In this document: one piece after another, positions 22,875-33,353 of the stretch | How the letters are laid out: the number at the start of each line of letters is the position of its first letter | Numbering within the stretch: position 1 is the stretch's first letter | Assembly: GCA_022578965.1 (NCBI GenBank) | Contig: MU400818.1 | Location: 1-36,794 of the forward strand | DNA length: 36,794 nt | Direction of reading: 5' to 3' | Origin: Xylaria sp. FL1777 | Lineage: Eukaryota; Ascomycota; Sordariomycetes; Xylariales; Xylariaceae | Made by a program: the position numbers and the translations under genes | The notes under the pieces: generated by a model | The model's input: only the letters and a program-made list of their open reading frames with translations | Told to the model about the DNA's origin: nothing | Database searches by the model: none

Positions 22875-23175
22875 AAGTAATTAAAATAAAAAAAAAGGCA
22901 AAACAAGCATACTACAGATTTTAAAGCACAAAAGCTAAAGCAGTATAGCAAACCTTTAAAAAAAAAAAAAGCTTTTAGTAATAAAATAAAAAAAGTATAA
23001 AAATATAACTAAAAATAAACATTTATAAAAGCATTTAAAAATTTTAAGTTATTATAAAGCTTAGCTAAATAAGCAAAGTTTATTTATAAATTAGCCTTAA
23101 AAGTTATTATAATTTTATTATTAAAACAAATAAAAAAAAAGCTGTTTTTTATTAATATTTTTAAAAAAAAAATAG
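22875..23175 (+). mobile_element. LINE copy 2, 5'-truncated, left piece
   Basis: From about 22950 this aligns to 20221-20445 of LINE copy 1 (linker between endonuclease and RT), with heavy C/T and G/A decay from about 23030. The first tens of bases (22895-22945) are much less mutated, and their alignment to copy 1 is poor, so the 5' boundary is uncertain. The piece ends at AATAG, where Gypsy-A copy B is inserted, and continues at 30913. It lies head-to-tail directly behind copy 1. Confidence 0.75.
23171..23175. repeat. Target-site duplication AATAG, left copy (Gypsy-A copy B)
   Basis: AATAG is repeated at 30913-30917 just outside the opposite LTR. LINE copy 1 shows the uninterrupted site, AAAAATAGCCTTACTAG, near 20440. 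Confidence 0.9.
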
Positions 23176-23693
23176 TGTAACAAACTTGTTATACATTAAT
23201 ATAACAAGTTTGCCCTTAAGGTCTTAATTTGCAGGTAATAATAGAATTCTTAACAGTAATCCATTAAGGAAGTTTTCGGGATACTTCTACTACTATGCAT
23301 CAATAGAAGTCTTAAAAAATTAAAAGTAATAAATATATTAGTGCTTAGCAGTTATAAAAAAATTAATAGCTAAAAAGCTAAAAACTAAATAAATAACTAA
23401 ATACAAAAAGTACATAATTATATAAACAAAGAAAACAGTAGTAATAATCTATAAACGTTGCTTTTTTTAATAGGTTTAACGCTATATTGTTTTAAGTCCG
23501 TAGCTTAATAAACTTAACGCTTAAGTTTATTAAGTTTAAAGCTTAATAAACTTAACGCTTAAGTTTGTTAAATCTATACATTAAACCTTTATAGTAGTTT
23601 AAATATATATCTTTTTAACAAATAAAACTTTTTTTATGCATGCTTTTTTTATACTTAGCTTTTTAACTAGCTTAATTAGCTTATTTCGTAACA
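23176..23693 (-). repeat. 3' LTR of Gypsy-A copy B (518 bp)
   Basis: Begins TGTAACAAACTTGTTATA on the plus strand and ends TTTCGTAACA. It holds a perfect 13-bp inverted repeat with a 6-nt spacer at 23181-23212 and two 38-bp tandem units at 23503-23540 and 23541-23578. The outer 125 bp are the least mutated copy of this stretch in the window. The inner end (23630-23693) is more decayed than its partner. Confidence 0.93.
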
Positions 23694-23712
23694 TTATTTT
23701 CCTTTTTCCGTA
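23694..23712 (-). other. Polypurine tract of Gypsy-A copy B
   Basis: On the minus strand it reads ACGGAAAAAGGAAAATAA directly before the LTR start TGTTACG. This is the expected place and composition for the plus-strand primer, and it confirms minus-strand orientation. Confidence 0.75.
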
Positions 23713-24048
23713 ATTGTTGTTTTAATAATTTTATATTTTCTTTTTTATAAGTTTTCTTTTTTTATTTTCTGTTTTTTGTTTTCTGTGCTTATTATATCTA
23801 ATAAAGTTTCCAAAAAACCTTGCTTATTGCGTTCTAAACAAAAAGCTTAACAAAACTTTGCTTTGCTTTCTTTTATTAAACTAAAATTAATTAAAATAGC
23901 TTTATGCTTTTACTACAATTATTATAGTACAAAATGTTTAATATTAAAATTTAACTTTAATTAATATATTAAATATATTATAGCTAAACAAGCAAATTAT
24001 AATATTAAAAGTTTGTTTTTAAAGCAAATATAACAGCTTACTTTTTAG

Positions 24049-24297
24049 CATAAAAAGCTAAAAAATAAATTAAACTTGCTAATAAAAAAGCATAAAAAAA
24101 TAAGTGCAAAAATCCGTTATTTTAAGCAACAAAAAAAATTATAGCAAAAAAAAATAGCTGCTACTATAGCTTATAGTTTAAGTAGTTTAAAAAAGCTTAA
24201 GCAAGTTAAAGCAAAAAAGCGCTATATAGCTAAAAAATAAAAACAGCATATTAAAGCAGCACAGCTATTGCTAATTGTTTTTTTAAAGTTTAATTAA
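24049..24297 (+). pseudogene. Short coiled-coil reading convergent to pol in Gypsy-A copy B
   Basis: On the plus strand, opposite to pol, 83 codons contain only two internal TAA stops. They read as a heptad-like Lys/Gln/Leu-rich protein: HKKLKNKLNLLIKKHKK, then RYFKQQKKL, IAATIAYSLSSLKKLKQ and KKRYIAKK. Many Lys codons could be mutated Glu codons (GAA to AAA). It lies between the chromodomain end (about 24330) and the 3' LTR. From memory it resembles short coiled-coil proteins often predicted in fungal repeat regions, but I cannot name a family. It could also be chance reading. Confidence 0.4.
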
Positions 24298-24329
24298 AAC
24301 GCGCTAAACGCTTTGTTTAAAGTTAATCT

Positions 24330-24520
24330 TTTTTTTCTAGCTTTAGCTAATTAAAGTATTAATAGTAAAACTAGTTTATAATTATTTTAGCAGTCTTTAA
24401 GTATTTTTTAAGTTCTTAAGTATTATTAGCATATAAATATTTTTTTCATTTAACAAAATACTTAACGTTATTATTATTTTAACAAAAATCTAGTATATTT
24501 TTAACTTTATAAATGTTTTA
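24330..24520 (-). pseudogene. Chromodomain at the end of Gypsy-A integrase
   Basis: The minus strand reads YKVKNILDF, then NNNNVKYFVK.KKYLYANNT.ELKKYLKTAK, matching the chromodomain pattern of a YEVE-type strand, YFVKWKGY and NTWEP followed by a C-terminal helix. The two stops fall where Trp is expected. It likely directed integration to heterochromatin by binding methylated H3. It follows the integrase C-terminal module directly. Confidence 0.8.
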
Positions 24521-25690
24521 ATCCATTTTTATTTCTAGTTATGTTTTAATAAATGTTCTAATAAATGCTAGTTCTAGTAAAAAAATATAAAAAACAAAGT
24601 AAATTTACATGTTTTTTAATAATAATAGTTTATAGTTAGTAAGTAAAATAACTTCCTTAATTTTAAAAAAACCAAGTTTTTTAAATTTTAATTTATTGCT
24701 TAGTTATTTTATTTTAATTTAAAAAATATTAGTATTTACGTTTTGTTTTTATTATAGCAAGTAAACCTTGTTTCTTTTTTTAAAAGTTAGTTCTTTAGTT
24801 CGTTTTTTATTATAGTATACTAATATCCGTTGTTATAAAAATTAAAGGCATAATTATAGTTTAACTTATAGCGTTTTAATTTCTGTTGCAATAGTTTTTG
24901 CTTAAAGTATTATAGTTAAAATAATAAGTGCTTTTATTAATGTTTTTTCTTGTTTTTTAATAGTTGCTTGCTGTTTATAAACAGCTTTATGCAAAAATAT
25001 ATTTATATTTTTATTTGTTAATATATTATATAAAATCTATGCCATTAATAATAATTTTACTTAATTGTTTTATTAATAGTTAATATAACTTTATAAGTAT
25101 TATTTTAGTATTTAGTTTAGTTTTTTTGTTTGTTTATTTATTTATAAGTAATAAACAGTTAAAAACTTTAGTTTAATACTAATAAGTTTAAAAAAACTAG
25201 TTCTAAACTTAAAAATAAACAATTTATTTTTATTTAAAACAATCTTTTTTAATAATTTATGCTTGTTTAAATATTAGCATATAAAGGCATATATAAGTTG
25301 TTTAGCTATTATATTTCCTTTAAACAGCAAAAAATAAGCATACTTAGTAAATCTATTAATAATAACTTATATTTTATCGTATTATACTTTTATAACTAAA
25401 TCAATTAATAAAAGTAGTGCTATAATAAAATCTCAAGCAATAATATACTATACTTATTTAAGTATTTATATAAATTATAGCAGTTTATAAAGCTTATATT
25501 AAGCTGCTTTAGCTTTATTACAAATATTGTACTTTTTTATAATAAATTTAACTATGTTTTATAGTCTTAAAAAATTATACTTTTTTTATAATTATTAAAC
25601 TGTTTTTATTACTCCTTAGTATTTATATAATAAATGTTCGTAAAATTTTTTAATAAACTTATTTTGTAAAAATTCCAGTAAATAAACCTT
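24521..25690 (-). pseudogene. Integrase of Gypsy-A copy B
   Basis: In order on the minus strand: KTV.QL.KKYNF and IIKKYNICNKAKA (zinc-binding HHCC region, near 25610-25520), then DFIIALLLLIDLV and VIINRFTKYAYFLLFK (first catalytic Asp, near 25350). Around 25230-25160 comes a KLFISKF-type block (second Asp region), then TNKQTKKTK (catalytic Glu position) near 25130. Near 24710-24560 is KLKFKKLGFFKIKEV followed by NYKLLL.KNM.IY.VFYI.LLE, the C-terminal GPF module. Catalytic residues are partly lost. This is one of the clearest readings in the window. Confidence 0.9.
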
Positions 25691-25749
25691 ATATTTATAT
25701 ATTAGCTTGTTATTTTTTAATCTTTTGTATTTTTATAGTTATATTAACT

Positions 25750-26490
25750 CCTTTAAGTTATAAGCTTATTATAGCTATATATTTATAAGATCTTTAAGTA
25801 TAACTTTAATTTTTAAGCTTTTATTTTTTTAAAGATATAATACTTAAATGTTTTTTTTTAAAACTTTAAATCCTTTTTAACCTTGTTAATTAAGTATGTT
25901 TGCTTAAATGTTTTCCTTTTCCTTAATATAACATATTTTAAAGTTAAACTTAAAAAAAAAAACCATTTAATTTTTATGTTGTTTAATAATCTTTTATATA
26001 ATTATAAATTTTATTAAGTTCTAATAATTTAAATAAATCTTAATTAGCTTTATAATTCCTGTAAAAAACAGTTCTCACTTTTTAAATGCTATAATAATTG
26101 CAAGCAGTTCTTTATTATATATAAAGTATTATAATGTTGCATTTTATAGTGCTTTAAAATAATAAACTACTAAGTGCTATTTTTTATTGTTTTTTAGTTA
26201 TTTTAAAACTTCTATAATTATACTATTTAAAACATTTATTTTTAGCTTTTTTTTTTTTTATAGATTAAGTAATTTAATTATAAAGTTAAAAATAACTCTT
26301 AGTTTTAGTTCTTTAAAAGCTTCTTAAGCTTCTTTTAAAATTAAAAAAAACTTTTTTTTATATTTTTTCTTTATATACTTTATAAAATAAAACGCCATTT
26401 TTCTAAAGTCTTAAATTAATATTTAAATATAGTTTAAAAATCCTAATGCTTATTATATATTTATAATAGTAGTTAAGTTAAATATTTTCT
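25750..26490 (-). pseudogene. RNase H of Gypsy-A copy B
   Basis: After the RT thumb the minus strand contains VLNSIIIEVL and, at about 26150-26080, LVVYYFKAL.NATL.YFIYNKELLAIIIAF. This corresponds to the Gypsy RNase H stretch VAYYSKAL...YPIHDKELLAI. This domain would degrade the RNA strand of the RNA/DNA hybrid. The DAS-type first catalytic block is too decayed to place exactly. Confidence 0.75.
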
Positions 26491-27574
26491 AGTTTTATAC
26501 TATATTAATTTTTAACTATTAAATCTATATTTGTTCTAAAGTAATTATAAATCTTAAAAAGTTGATTTTTTATATATGCTATACATACTTTTTTGTATTA
26601 AATCGTAATTTTGCTTGTTTAAGTGTTTTTAATACTTAAGTTATATATTTTTTGTATTTTTTTAGTATTTTAAAATAAATTAAGATATTATCTAAATAAA
26701 TAAACATAAATTTATTTAAAAACTTCCGTAAAATTATTATTATTATATATTAAAAGCTAGCTAGTACGTTTTGTAGTTCTTATAGCATAACTATATATTT
26801 ATATAGTTTATATACTGTTTATATAGCAGTTTTTTATTTTTTTTTTTTAGCTATTTTAATAGCATAATATTAATTTAAAATATTAATTACTATAAACTAT
26901 TTTGCTTAATTAATGTTTTTTTTTATAATTACTAGCAAAATAAAAAGGTATTTATTTGCAATAATAATTACGTTTAATAGTTAGTAATTAATTATTATTT
27001 GCTATATTAATTTTCTTTTTTTATTAATTAGTTGTTTTTTATTTTTTATTTTAAGTACTAGCACTATAAAATATTTAACAAATAACTAAAACTCTTTTAA
27101 GAATCCTTTTGCTAAGTTTTTTTAAATGTATTTTTATAAAGCGTTTATTTTGTTTAAGCTTATATAATATACTTAATAAAGCTTTAGTTAACATTTTTTT
27201 TTAATAAAAATATAGTAGTTTTATAAGCTATGTTTAAAAAGTTTTTTTTTTTTTCTTTTTTTAAATAGTTTATAAAATTTATAATATACTTTTAATATTT
27301 TATTTAAGATTTTTTTTGCAATTTTTCTAATTTTCTTGCTTTATTTCTTACTTTTTTAATTAATAATTTTTGCTTTTTATTAAATCAAAAAGTTGCTAGT
27401 TTTTAGCTATAGTATTCCTAAAATAATATTATAATTAAATATATTAGCAATATTTAATATAATTTGTTTTTTATGTTTTTATATAAATATATTAAAAAGT
27501 TTAGTTTCTTTAAGTATATAACTATTATTATAACTAAAAGTACTTTTATTAAATCTTTTAATTTTTTAAGATTT
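26491..27574 (-). pseudogene. Reverse transcriptase of Gypsy-A copy B
   Basis: At about 26714-26652 the minus strand reads NKFMFIYLDNILIYFKILKKY, the Ty3/Gypsy RT catalytic motif with the second Asp changed to Asn. Downstream is VLKTLKQAKLRFNTKK, the thumb, and HI.KINFL. Upstream are LYKYIVM and QNVLASF, the palm region before the active site, and the IAKKKK.KTA block near 26850. The segment 26833-27574 is duplicated at 1-739 of the window. Copies DNA from element RNA in the virus-like particle. It is inactive here. Confidence 0.9.
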
Positions 27575-30394
27575 TTGCTTATATTTCTAAGGAATTTTAT
27601 TTTGTTTTGCTATTTTAAGTAAAATTATATTAGCTTATATTTTTAAGTTAATTAAAGTATTATACTTCTTTTTTTAATATATAAGTTTAACTTTAAATTA
27701 GTTTTACTAATTATTATATTAAACTTTATATAAAGCTTTAGTTTTTTTAGCTATTTGTTGCTTTTTTAGCAAATGCTTATTTTGTTTTTTAACTTTTTTT
27801 TGTTAAATATTTAAATGCTTGTTTTATTTTGCACTTTAAATATTATTATACTTTATTTTATTTTTGCTTTTAAGCAAGCTTTAAATTGCAATTTTTAAGC
27901 TTTTTTGCTTTTAGCAACCATTTTTTAGTATAGCTATGCTTTAATTAGCTAGTAATATTTATAGCAGTTATTTTTACATTTTTTTAAAATAATGTTATAA
28001 ATGCAGTTAAAATTTTTTTTAAATGTTATAAATTTTTATAAATCTTTATAGTAAATTATAGTTATAATTAACTACTTTAATTCGTAAAAGTTCTATATTT
28101 CTATTTTTATAATTTGTTTAAAAAACTAATTATTCTTTAGTTTATTAAGTAAATATTAATAATAATAATATATTATATAATAATTTTATAATACTTTATT
28201 ATGTTTTAAATCTTTTAAGCATAAAATATTATTATTATTTTTTATTATAGTTTTATTATAATAATAACTTTTAGCAATTAGTTAAATTGCTAGTTCTAGT
28301 TTTTAAAACATATTAGTTTTTGCGCTAACTATTAATACTTTTTTGTTTTATTACATTTAAAGCAATTTAAGCTATAAAAATACTTTATTTATTTTTATTA
28401 GTTTTTTTTTTATAATGTTTTTTATAGCTTTTAATTTTATTTGTTTTTGCTTTAAAGTTTTATAAGTTTTGTTTTTTTAAGTTTATTTAACAACTAAATG
28501 TTTTAATAGTTTATAATTAGTTTAATAATTATATTATTTATAATTATAGTTTTGTTTTTTTAAACATAATTTTTCTTTAAGCTATATTTTAAGCTTTAAT
28601 AGTTTAAAATTTTTATAGTTTTATAAGTTTGCTAACTATGTTAACTTATTACTTTTTATTGTTTGCTACTTTTAATTAAACTATTTTTTTAAGTTATATA
28701 CTAAATAATTTTAATCGTTTATATAGCAAATATATTTTTTTGCAATTTGTTTTAATAACTATAAAGCTCTTAAATAATATTTATATGCTTATTTATTTTA
28801 ACTTATATAAATAAAGCATTTAAATTTGTTTAGTATAGCACTTTTGTTTTAACTTAAAATAGCAACTTTATACTTTTGCTTTAAAAACATATTTTTTAAG
28901 TTGCTTTGTTGTTTTTTATTATTTTAAACTTTTATAACTTATATTTTTTTTTTAAGTTAAAAAATCTTTTCTTTTTTATAGCTTTTTTTTTCGTTTTTTT
29001 TTTTAAATTAGCATTGTTTTTAAAAGTGTTCTTTTTTTTTATAGTTATAACATTTAACTTTAAATATATCTCAAGGTTATTATTTTTTAACTTTACTAAT
29101 TTGCTTAAATCTTTATTTAATACTTTTTTAAATATTTTTTTTTTTGTTTTTTCTAGTTTTTTTAGTTTTAAAATACTAGTTAAATAATCGTTAATTAATT
29201 ATAATAGCTATATTAATATACGTATTAATTTTTGCTAGTTTATTTATTTTATATAGTTTGTTTTAAACTTAAGTTTTAAATTTATTATAAAATAAATAAA
29301 ATAATGCAAGCTTAAATAATCTTAAAATTATTACTAATTGTTTAAATTTTATAGCATAATTTATTGCTGCTTTTGTTTGTTTTAAGCAATAAAATGTTTT
29401 TTTTATATGTTTTGCTTTTTAAGTATTTTTAAATAATGCTTTTATTTAATTTTTAAACTTAACGTAGTTTTTAAAAATCTTTTTTGTTTTTAGCTTAAAG
29501 TTAGTTAACTTGTTAGCTTTTAAAAAATCCTTTAAAATAAATTAAAACTATTTTAGTACTTTTTTTAACAAAAATTATAAAATAGTTATTATTTTTTAGT
29601 TTTTTTTTATAATAATAATAAAGTATTATTTTAAATAAAGTTTAATATAAATTAAAAAAGCTTTTATATTTATAAATCTATTATAAAGCTTTAAAGCAAT
29701 AAGTTTAAAACCTTTAATATTTAGTATTTTTAACATTATAAATAATTTTAATAATAAAAGTAGCAATAATAATAAAAAATTAAGTTTTTTATTTTAAATT
29801 ATTACTTTAAGTATAATAGTAATAAAAATAAGCATTAAGTTTACTAATAGTAGTGTTAGCATTAGTTATAACATAATTACTTGTTTAAAACCTTAACTTA
29901 TTGTTATAATAGCAATTATTATTGTTGCTTTAATTATTATAACTAATATTTATGCTAGTTTAAAGGTTATAACGCTTAATATTTAAGCTATCTTTTAAAT
30001 TAAAGCAACTAGTTTATTTTATAGCGCTAGTATTAATATTAATTTTTTTTTATTATTACTGCTTAACTTTTTTTTTTTTACTACTGCTTTTTTTTTAATA
30101 AAAATAGCTAATAAAAATACTAAAGTTTATTATTTTAGTACGTTACTAGTTCTAAAAATCTTTAAAATTTTTAAACTTAATTTTTAACTTTTTATTTTTA
30201 GTAGCATAACTTAAATTTAGTTTATTAGTTATTAAGTAAAGTTTATTTACATAATGCTATTTAATATTTTTATTTTTTAAATATTTTTTTAATATACCTT
30301 TAAAAATCTATTTTATAAATCGTTTATTATTTAACTTTTTATATTAATATTTGTTTTCGTATATTAAGTTCTATTAATTAAAAAGCTATTAAAG
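27575..30394 (-). pseudogene. Gag and protease region of Gypsy-A copy B
   Basis: Homologous to 8600-11386. The capsid core begins near 29715, read by comparison with the plus-strand copy C. The protease is expected near 27.6-28.3 kb, but its active site was not found. Just inside the LTR (30371-30394) is the block TTTAATAGCTTTTTAA, which in less mutated copies reads with CTC in the centre and may be the primer site. The plus-strand open stretch 28906-29187 (93 codons of Phe/Leu/Ile) is an antisense shadow. Confidence 0.75.
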
Positions 30395-30912
30395 TATAAT
30401 AAACTTATTATATATTAATATAATAAGTTTACTTTTAAAGTCTTAATTTATAAATAACAATAAAATTCTTAATAGTAGTTCATTAAAAAGATTTTCGGAG
30501 TACTTTTATTATTATGCATTAATAAAAGTTTTAAAAAATTAAAAATAATAAATATATTAGTGCTTAGCAGTTATAAAAAAATTAATAGCTAAAAAGCTAA
30601 AAACTAAATAAATAACTAAATACAAAAAATACATAATTATATAAACAAAAAAAATAGTAGTAATAATTTATAAACGTTACTTTTTTTAATAAGCTTAACG
30701 CTATATTGTTTTAAGTTTGTAGCTTAATAAACTTAACGCTTAAGTTTGTTAAGTTTAAAGCTTAATAAACTTAACGCTTAAATCTATTAAGTCTATGCAT
30801 TAAACCCTTATAGTAGTTTAAATACATATTTTTTTAACAAATAAAACTTTTTTCGCGCATGCTTTCTTTATACCTAGCCTCCTAACCGGCCTGGTTAGCC
30901 CATTTTATAACA
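30395..30912 (-). repeat. 5' LTR of Gypsy-A copy B (518 bp)
   Basis: Partner of 23176-23693 and of exactly equal length. In the transcribed direction it starts at 30912 with TGTTATAAAATGGGCTAACC, followed by a GC-rich block and a TATAAAG about 40 bp in, a plausible promoter. The 38-bp units lie at 30722-30759 and 30760-30797. The outer 70 bp (30845-30912) are the best preserved version of the LTR start. Confidence 0.93.
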
Positions 30913-30917
30913 AATAG
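30913..30917. repeat. Target-site duplication AATAG, right copy (Gypsy-A copy B)
   Basis: Second copy of the AATAG duplication flanking Gypsy-A copy B. Confidence 0.9.
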
Positions 30918-33337
30918 CTTTACTAATAAAACGCTTTTTTTTTATATTATTAATAAACTTATTTAATATATTTAAAAAAAACTTAACTTATAATAATTAC
31001 TAAAAGTTTATAATTAACGTTAATATAAAAAAAAAAACATAATATTGCTAATATAAAAGTTAGCATTATAAAAAGCGCTAAAAAATAATTTGCTATTTAA
31101 TAGCTTTTTTAAAGCTTATAAACTTATTTTAGCAAAAAAAATAACAATATTATATATTGCTAGCTTTTTATTAAAATATTACTTAATATAATTTAAGCAA
31201 ACAAAAATAATAATTATATTTAAATTTAGAAAATTAAAAAAAACTAAAAAAATAGCTAAAAAATAATGTTTTATTATGCTTATTTATATAGTAAAAAAAG
31301 TGCTAAAAAAAAAGCTATATTACTATATAACAAAAGTAGCTAAATAAAAAGGTTTTTTGCTAAATAATTAAATAAACAACAAGTAAAACAAATTAATAAA
31401 TAAAGCTATTAAACTAGTATTAAAAACAGCAAAAAAAACAATTAGTAAAAAAAGTATAGAATTTTTGCTATAACTAAATATTATAAAAGTTTTTAATACT
31501 ATTAATAAAAAAAAAGAATATATATTTTATAATAAAAAGGCTTTTTTTTTAAATAATTATATAAGTAAACTTTTTTATATTAAACTATATAGTGCATTTT
31601 TGCTTTAATAAAGCAGTGTTTTAGTTAATAATGCTAAAAACTAAAATTTTTTAAAAGTTTTTACTTTTTTTTTTTTTTTTTTTTTTTATATATTTTAATA
31701 TTTTATAATAATTTTGCTATATATTAAAAGCTAATAATAGTTAGTTTTATTAATAATACTAACTTTATTATAGCAAATTTAAATATAAAGCAAAACTACA
31801 AAGCTTTAAAACTAGCATAAAAATATATATAAAAGCTAAAGAAAATAACATAAAATAAAGTTTATACTACAAAAAAACAAATTAATGCATTTTTTTAGTA
31901 ATAAAACAGCGCTTATATAAGTAATACATTTTTTTAATATAATAATATACTTAAAAAACAACATAAAGTTTTTAAAAGTATAATTTAATAAAAACATAAA
32001 ATAAAAAAAACATTTAGTAAAGCTTAAAAAAAAACTAAGCATTTAATTATATATAATAATTAAGCTATAAAACTTTATATAAAGTAATAATGTAATAAAA
32101 GCAAAGCAAATATATATTATAATAATATAAAGCATTTTAGCTTATAACGCAGCAATTTAGCATAAAAACTTTAAAAAAAACAAAGCAAAAAGCATTATTA
32201 ATTTACTAGCAATAATTTAAAATAAGTACTTTAAACATATAGCTAAAGCTTTTAAAGCAATTAAAACAAAGCACTTAAAAACTAAAATAAAATTTTTTTT
32301 TATTAACTTATATTTTAGTAATAAAATAGTAGTTTATAAATACTATATAAAAAGCTTAATAGCTAAAAAATTAATTTAAAAAGCAACAAAAAAAATTAAA
32401 ACTTTTATTTAAAATATAAAAGCTTAAAAAGCTAAACACTAAATAAAAAGCAAGCTTATAAGCAATAATAAAAGTATAGCTAAAAAAAATCTAACGCTAG
32501 CTTTAAATTTTTAGCAAAAAAAATAGTTAAAAAAAAAAAAACTTAAAATTACATTAAAAAAAAATAAATAAGCAAATAAAGCTAAACTAAAATAAGCAAT
32601 AGTTATTTAATAATAGCTAAGCAAAAGCTTAGCAAAAATAAAGCTTTTAAAAAATATAGCAAATTATTAAAGCATAAAGTAGCTATAATAATATAAATAT
32701 GCATTAAAAAAATAAAACTAAAAGTGTTTTTGCATAAAAAAAAAGTTTTAAGTTTTTTTACGCCTTTTTATAAATGCATAAAAAAAAAAGAAATTTTTTA
32801 GCATGTAGTTTTACGTTATAACTTGCTAAAAAACAAAAAAAAACAGCTATAAAAAAGCTTTATAGTTAAGCTACTATAAACTAACAAAAACTTATAACTA
32901 GCTATAAAAAAGCTTAAAGCTGCAAGTAATATTATAAAGTAGCTATTTGCTATTAATAAAATAACAATATATAATAAAGCAATTAAAATAAAAAGAAAAA
33001 AAAAAAAAAAAAGAAGCAAGAAATAAAAAGAAAACTAGCAAAAAAAGCAAAAGCGCTTTTTTAAAGGTTTTAAAAAACAAAAAAAAAGCTCTTATATGCT
33101 TTTTAAAAAAGCAAAAAGTTTAAAAGCTTTAAAGAAAGTTTTTTTGCTTTTTAACTATTATTTTTTATTTAACAAGCTAATTAATAAAAACTAGTTATTA
33201 TAAAGTAAAAAAACTTTAAAGTAGCAATATAAACATAGTTATATAAGGTTTTTATTTAGCTTTTTATACGGTTTTACTTATAAGTACATAAGTAAAAAAA
33301 CCACGCTGCAAAGCAGCATAGCAAGTTATTAATAATA
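30913..33337 (+). mobile_element. LINE copy 2, right piece (RT to 3' end)
   Basis: Continues the LINE interrupted at 23175. It aligns to 20441-22860 of copy 1 and ends with the same 3' terminus, GCATAGCAAGTTATTAATAA, then a TAA-rich tail. It holds the RT and C-terminal region of ORF2 in a more mutated state than copy 1; the FADD-equivalent motif lies near 31745-31775. The minus-strand open stretches 31836-32042 and 32816-33019 are antisense shadows. The bases near the 3' end are again less mutated than the interior. Confidence 0.88.
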
Positions 33338-33353
33338 ATAATACCTTTATATA
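33338..33353. repeat. 16-bp direct repeat at the 3' flank of the LINE pair
   Basis: ATAATACCTTTATATA, identical to 17783-17798. It follows the tail of LINE copy 2. If it is the target duplication of copy 1, copy 2 must have inserted into the tail of copy 1. Confidence 0.5.

Larger units (their letters stand above)
23176..30912 (-). mobile_element. Gypsy-A copy B: structurally complete Ty3/Gypsy chromovirus in a LINE
   Basis: A 7737-bp element with two 518-bp LTRs, a 5-bp duplication, a polypurine tract and the order gag - (protease) - RT - RNase H - integrase - chromodomain on the minus strand. It sits inside LINE copy 2. It is paralogous to copy A (1-11903, split by Gypsy-B) and in part to copy C (35061 onward). 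All proteins are broken by TAA/TAG stops. A short extra coiled-coil reading lies on the plus strand between chromodomain and 3' LTR. Confidence 0.93.

Noticed and set aside
28906..29187. 93-codon plus-strand open stretch, the longest in the window
   Set aside because: Antisense to the gag region of Gypsy-A. The homologous stretch in copy A carries stops, and the protein is only Phe/Leu/Ile.
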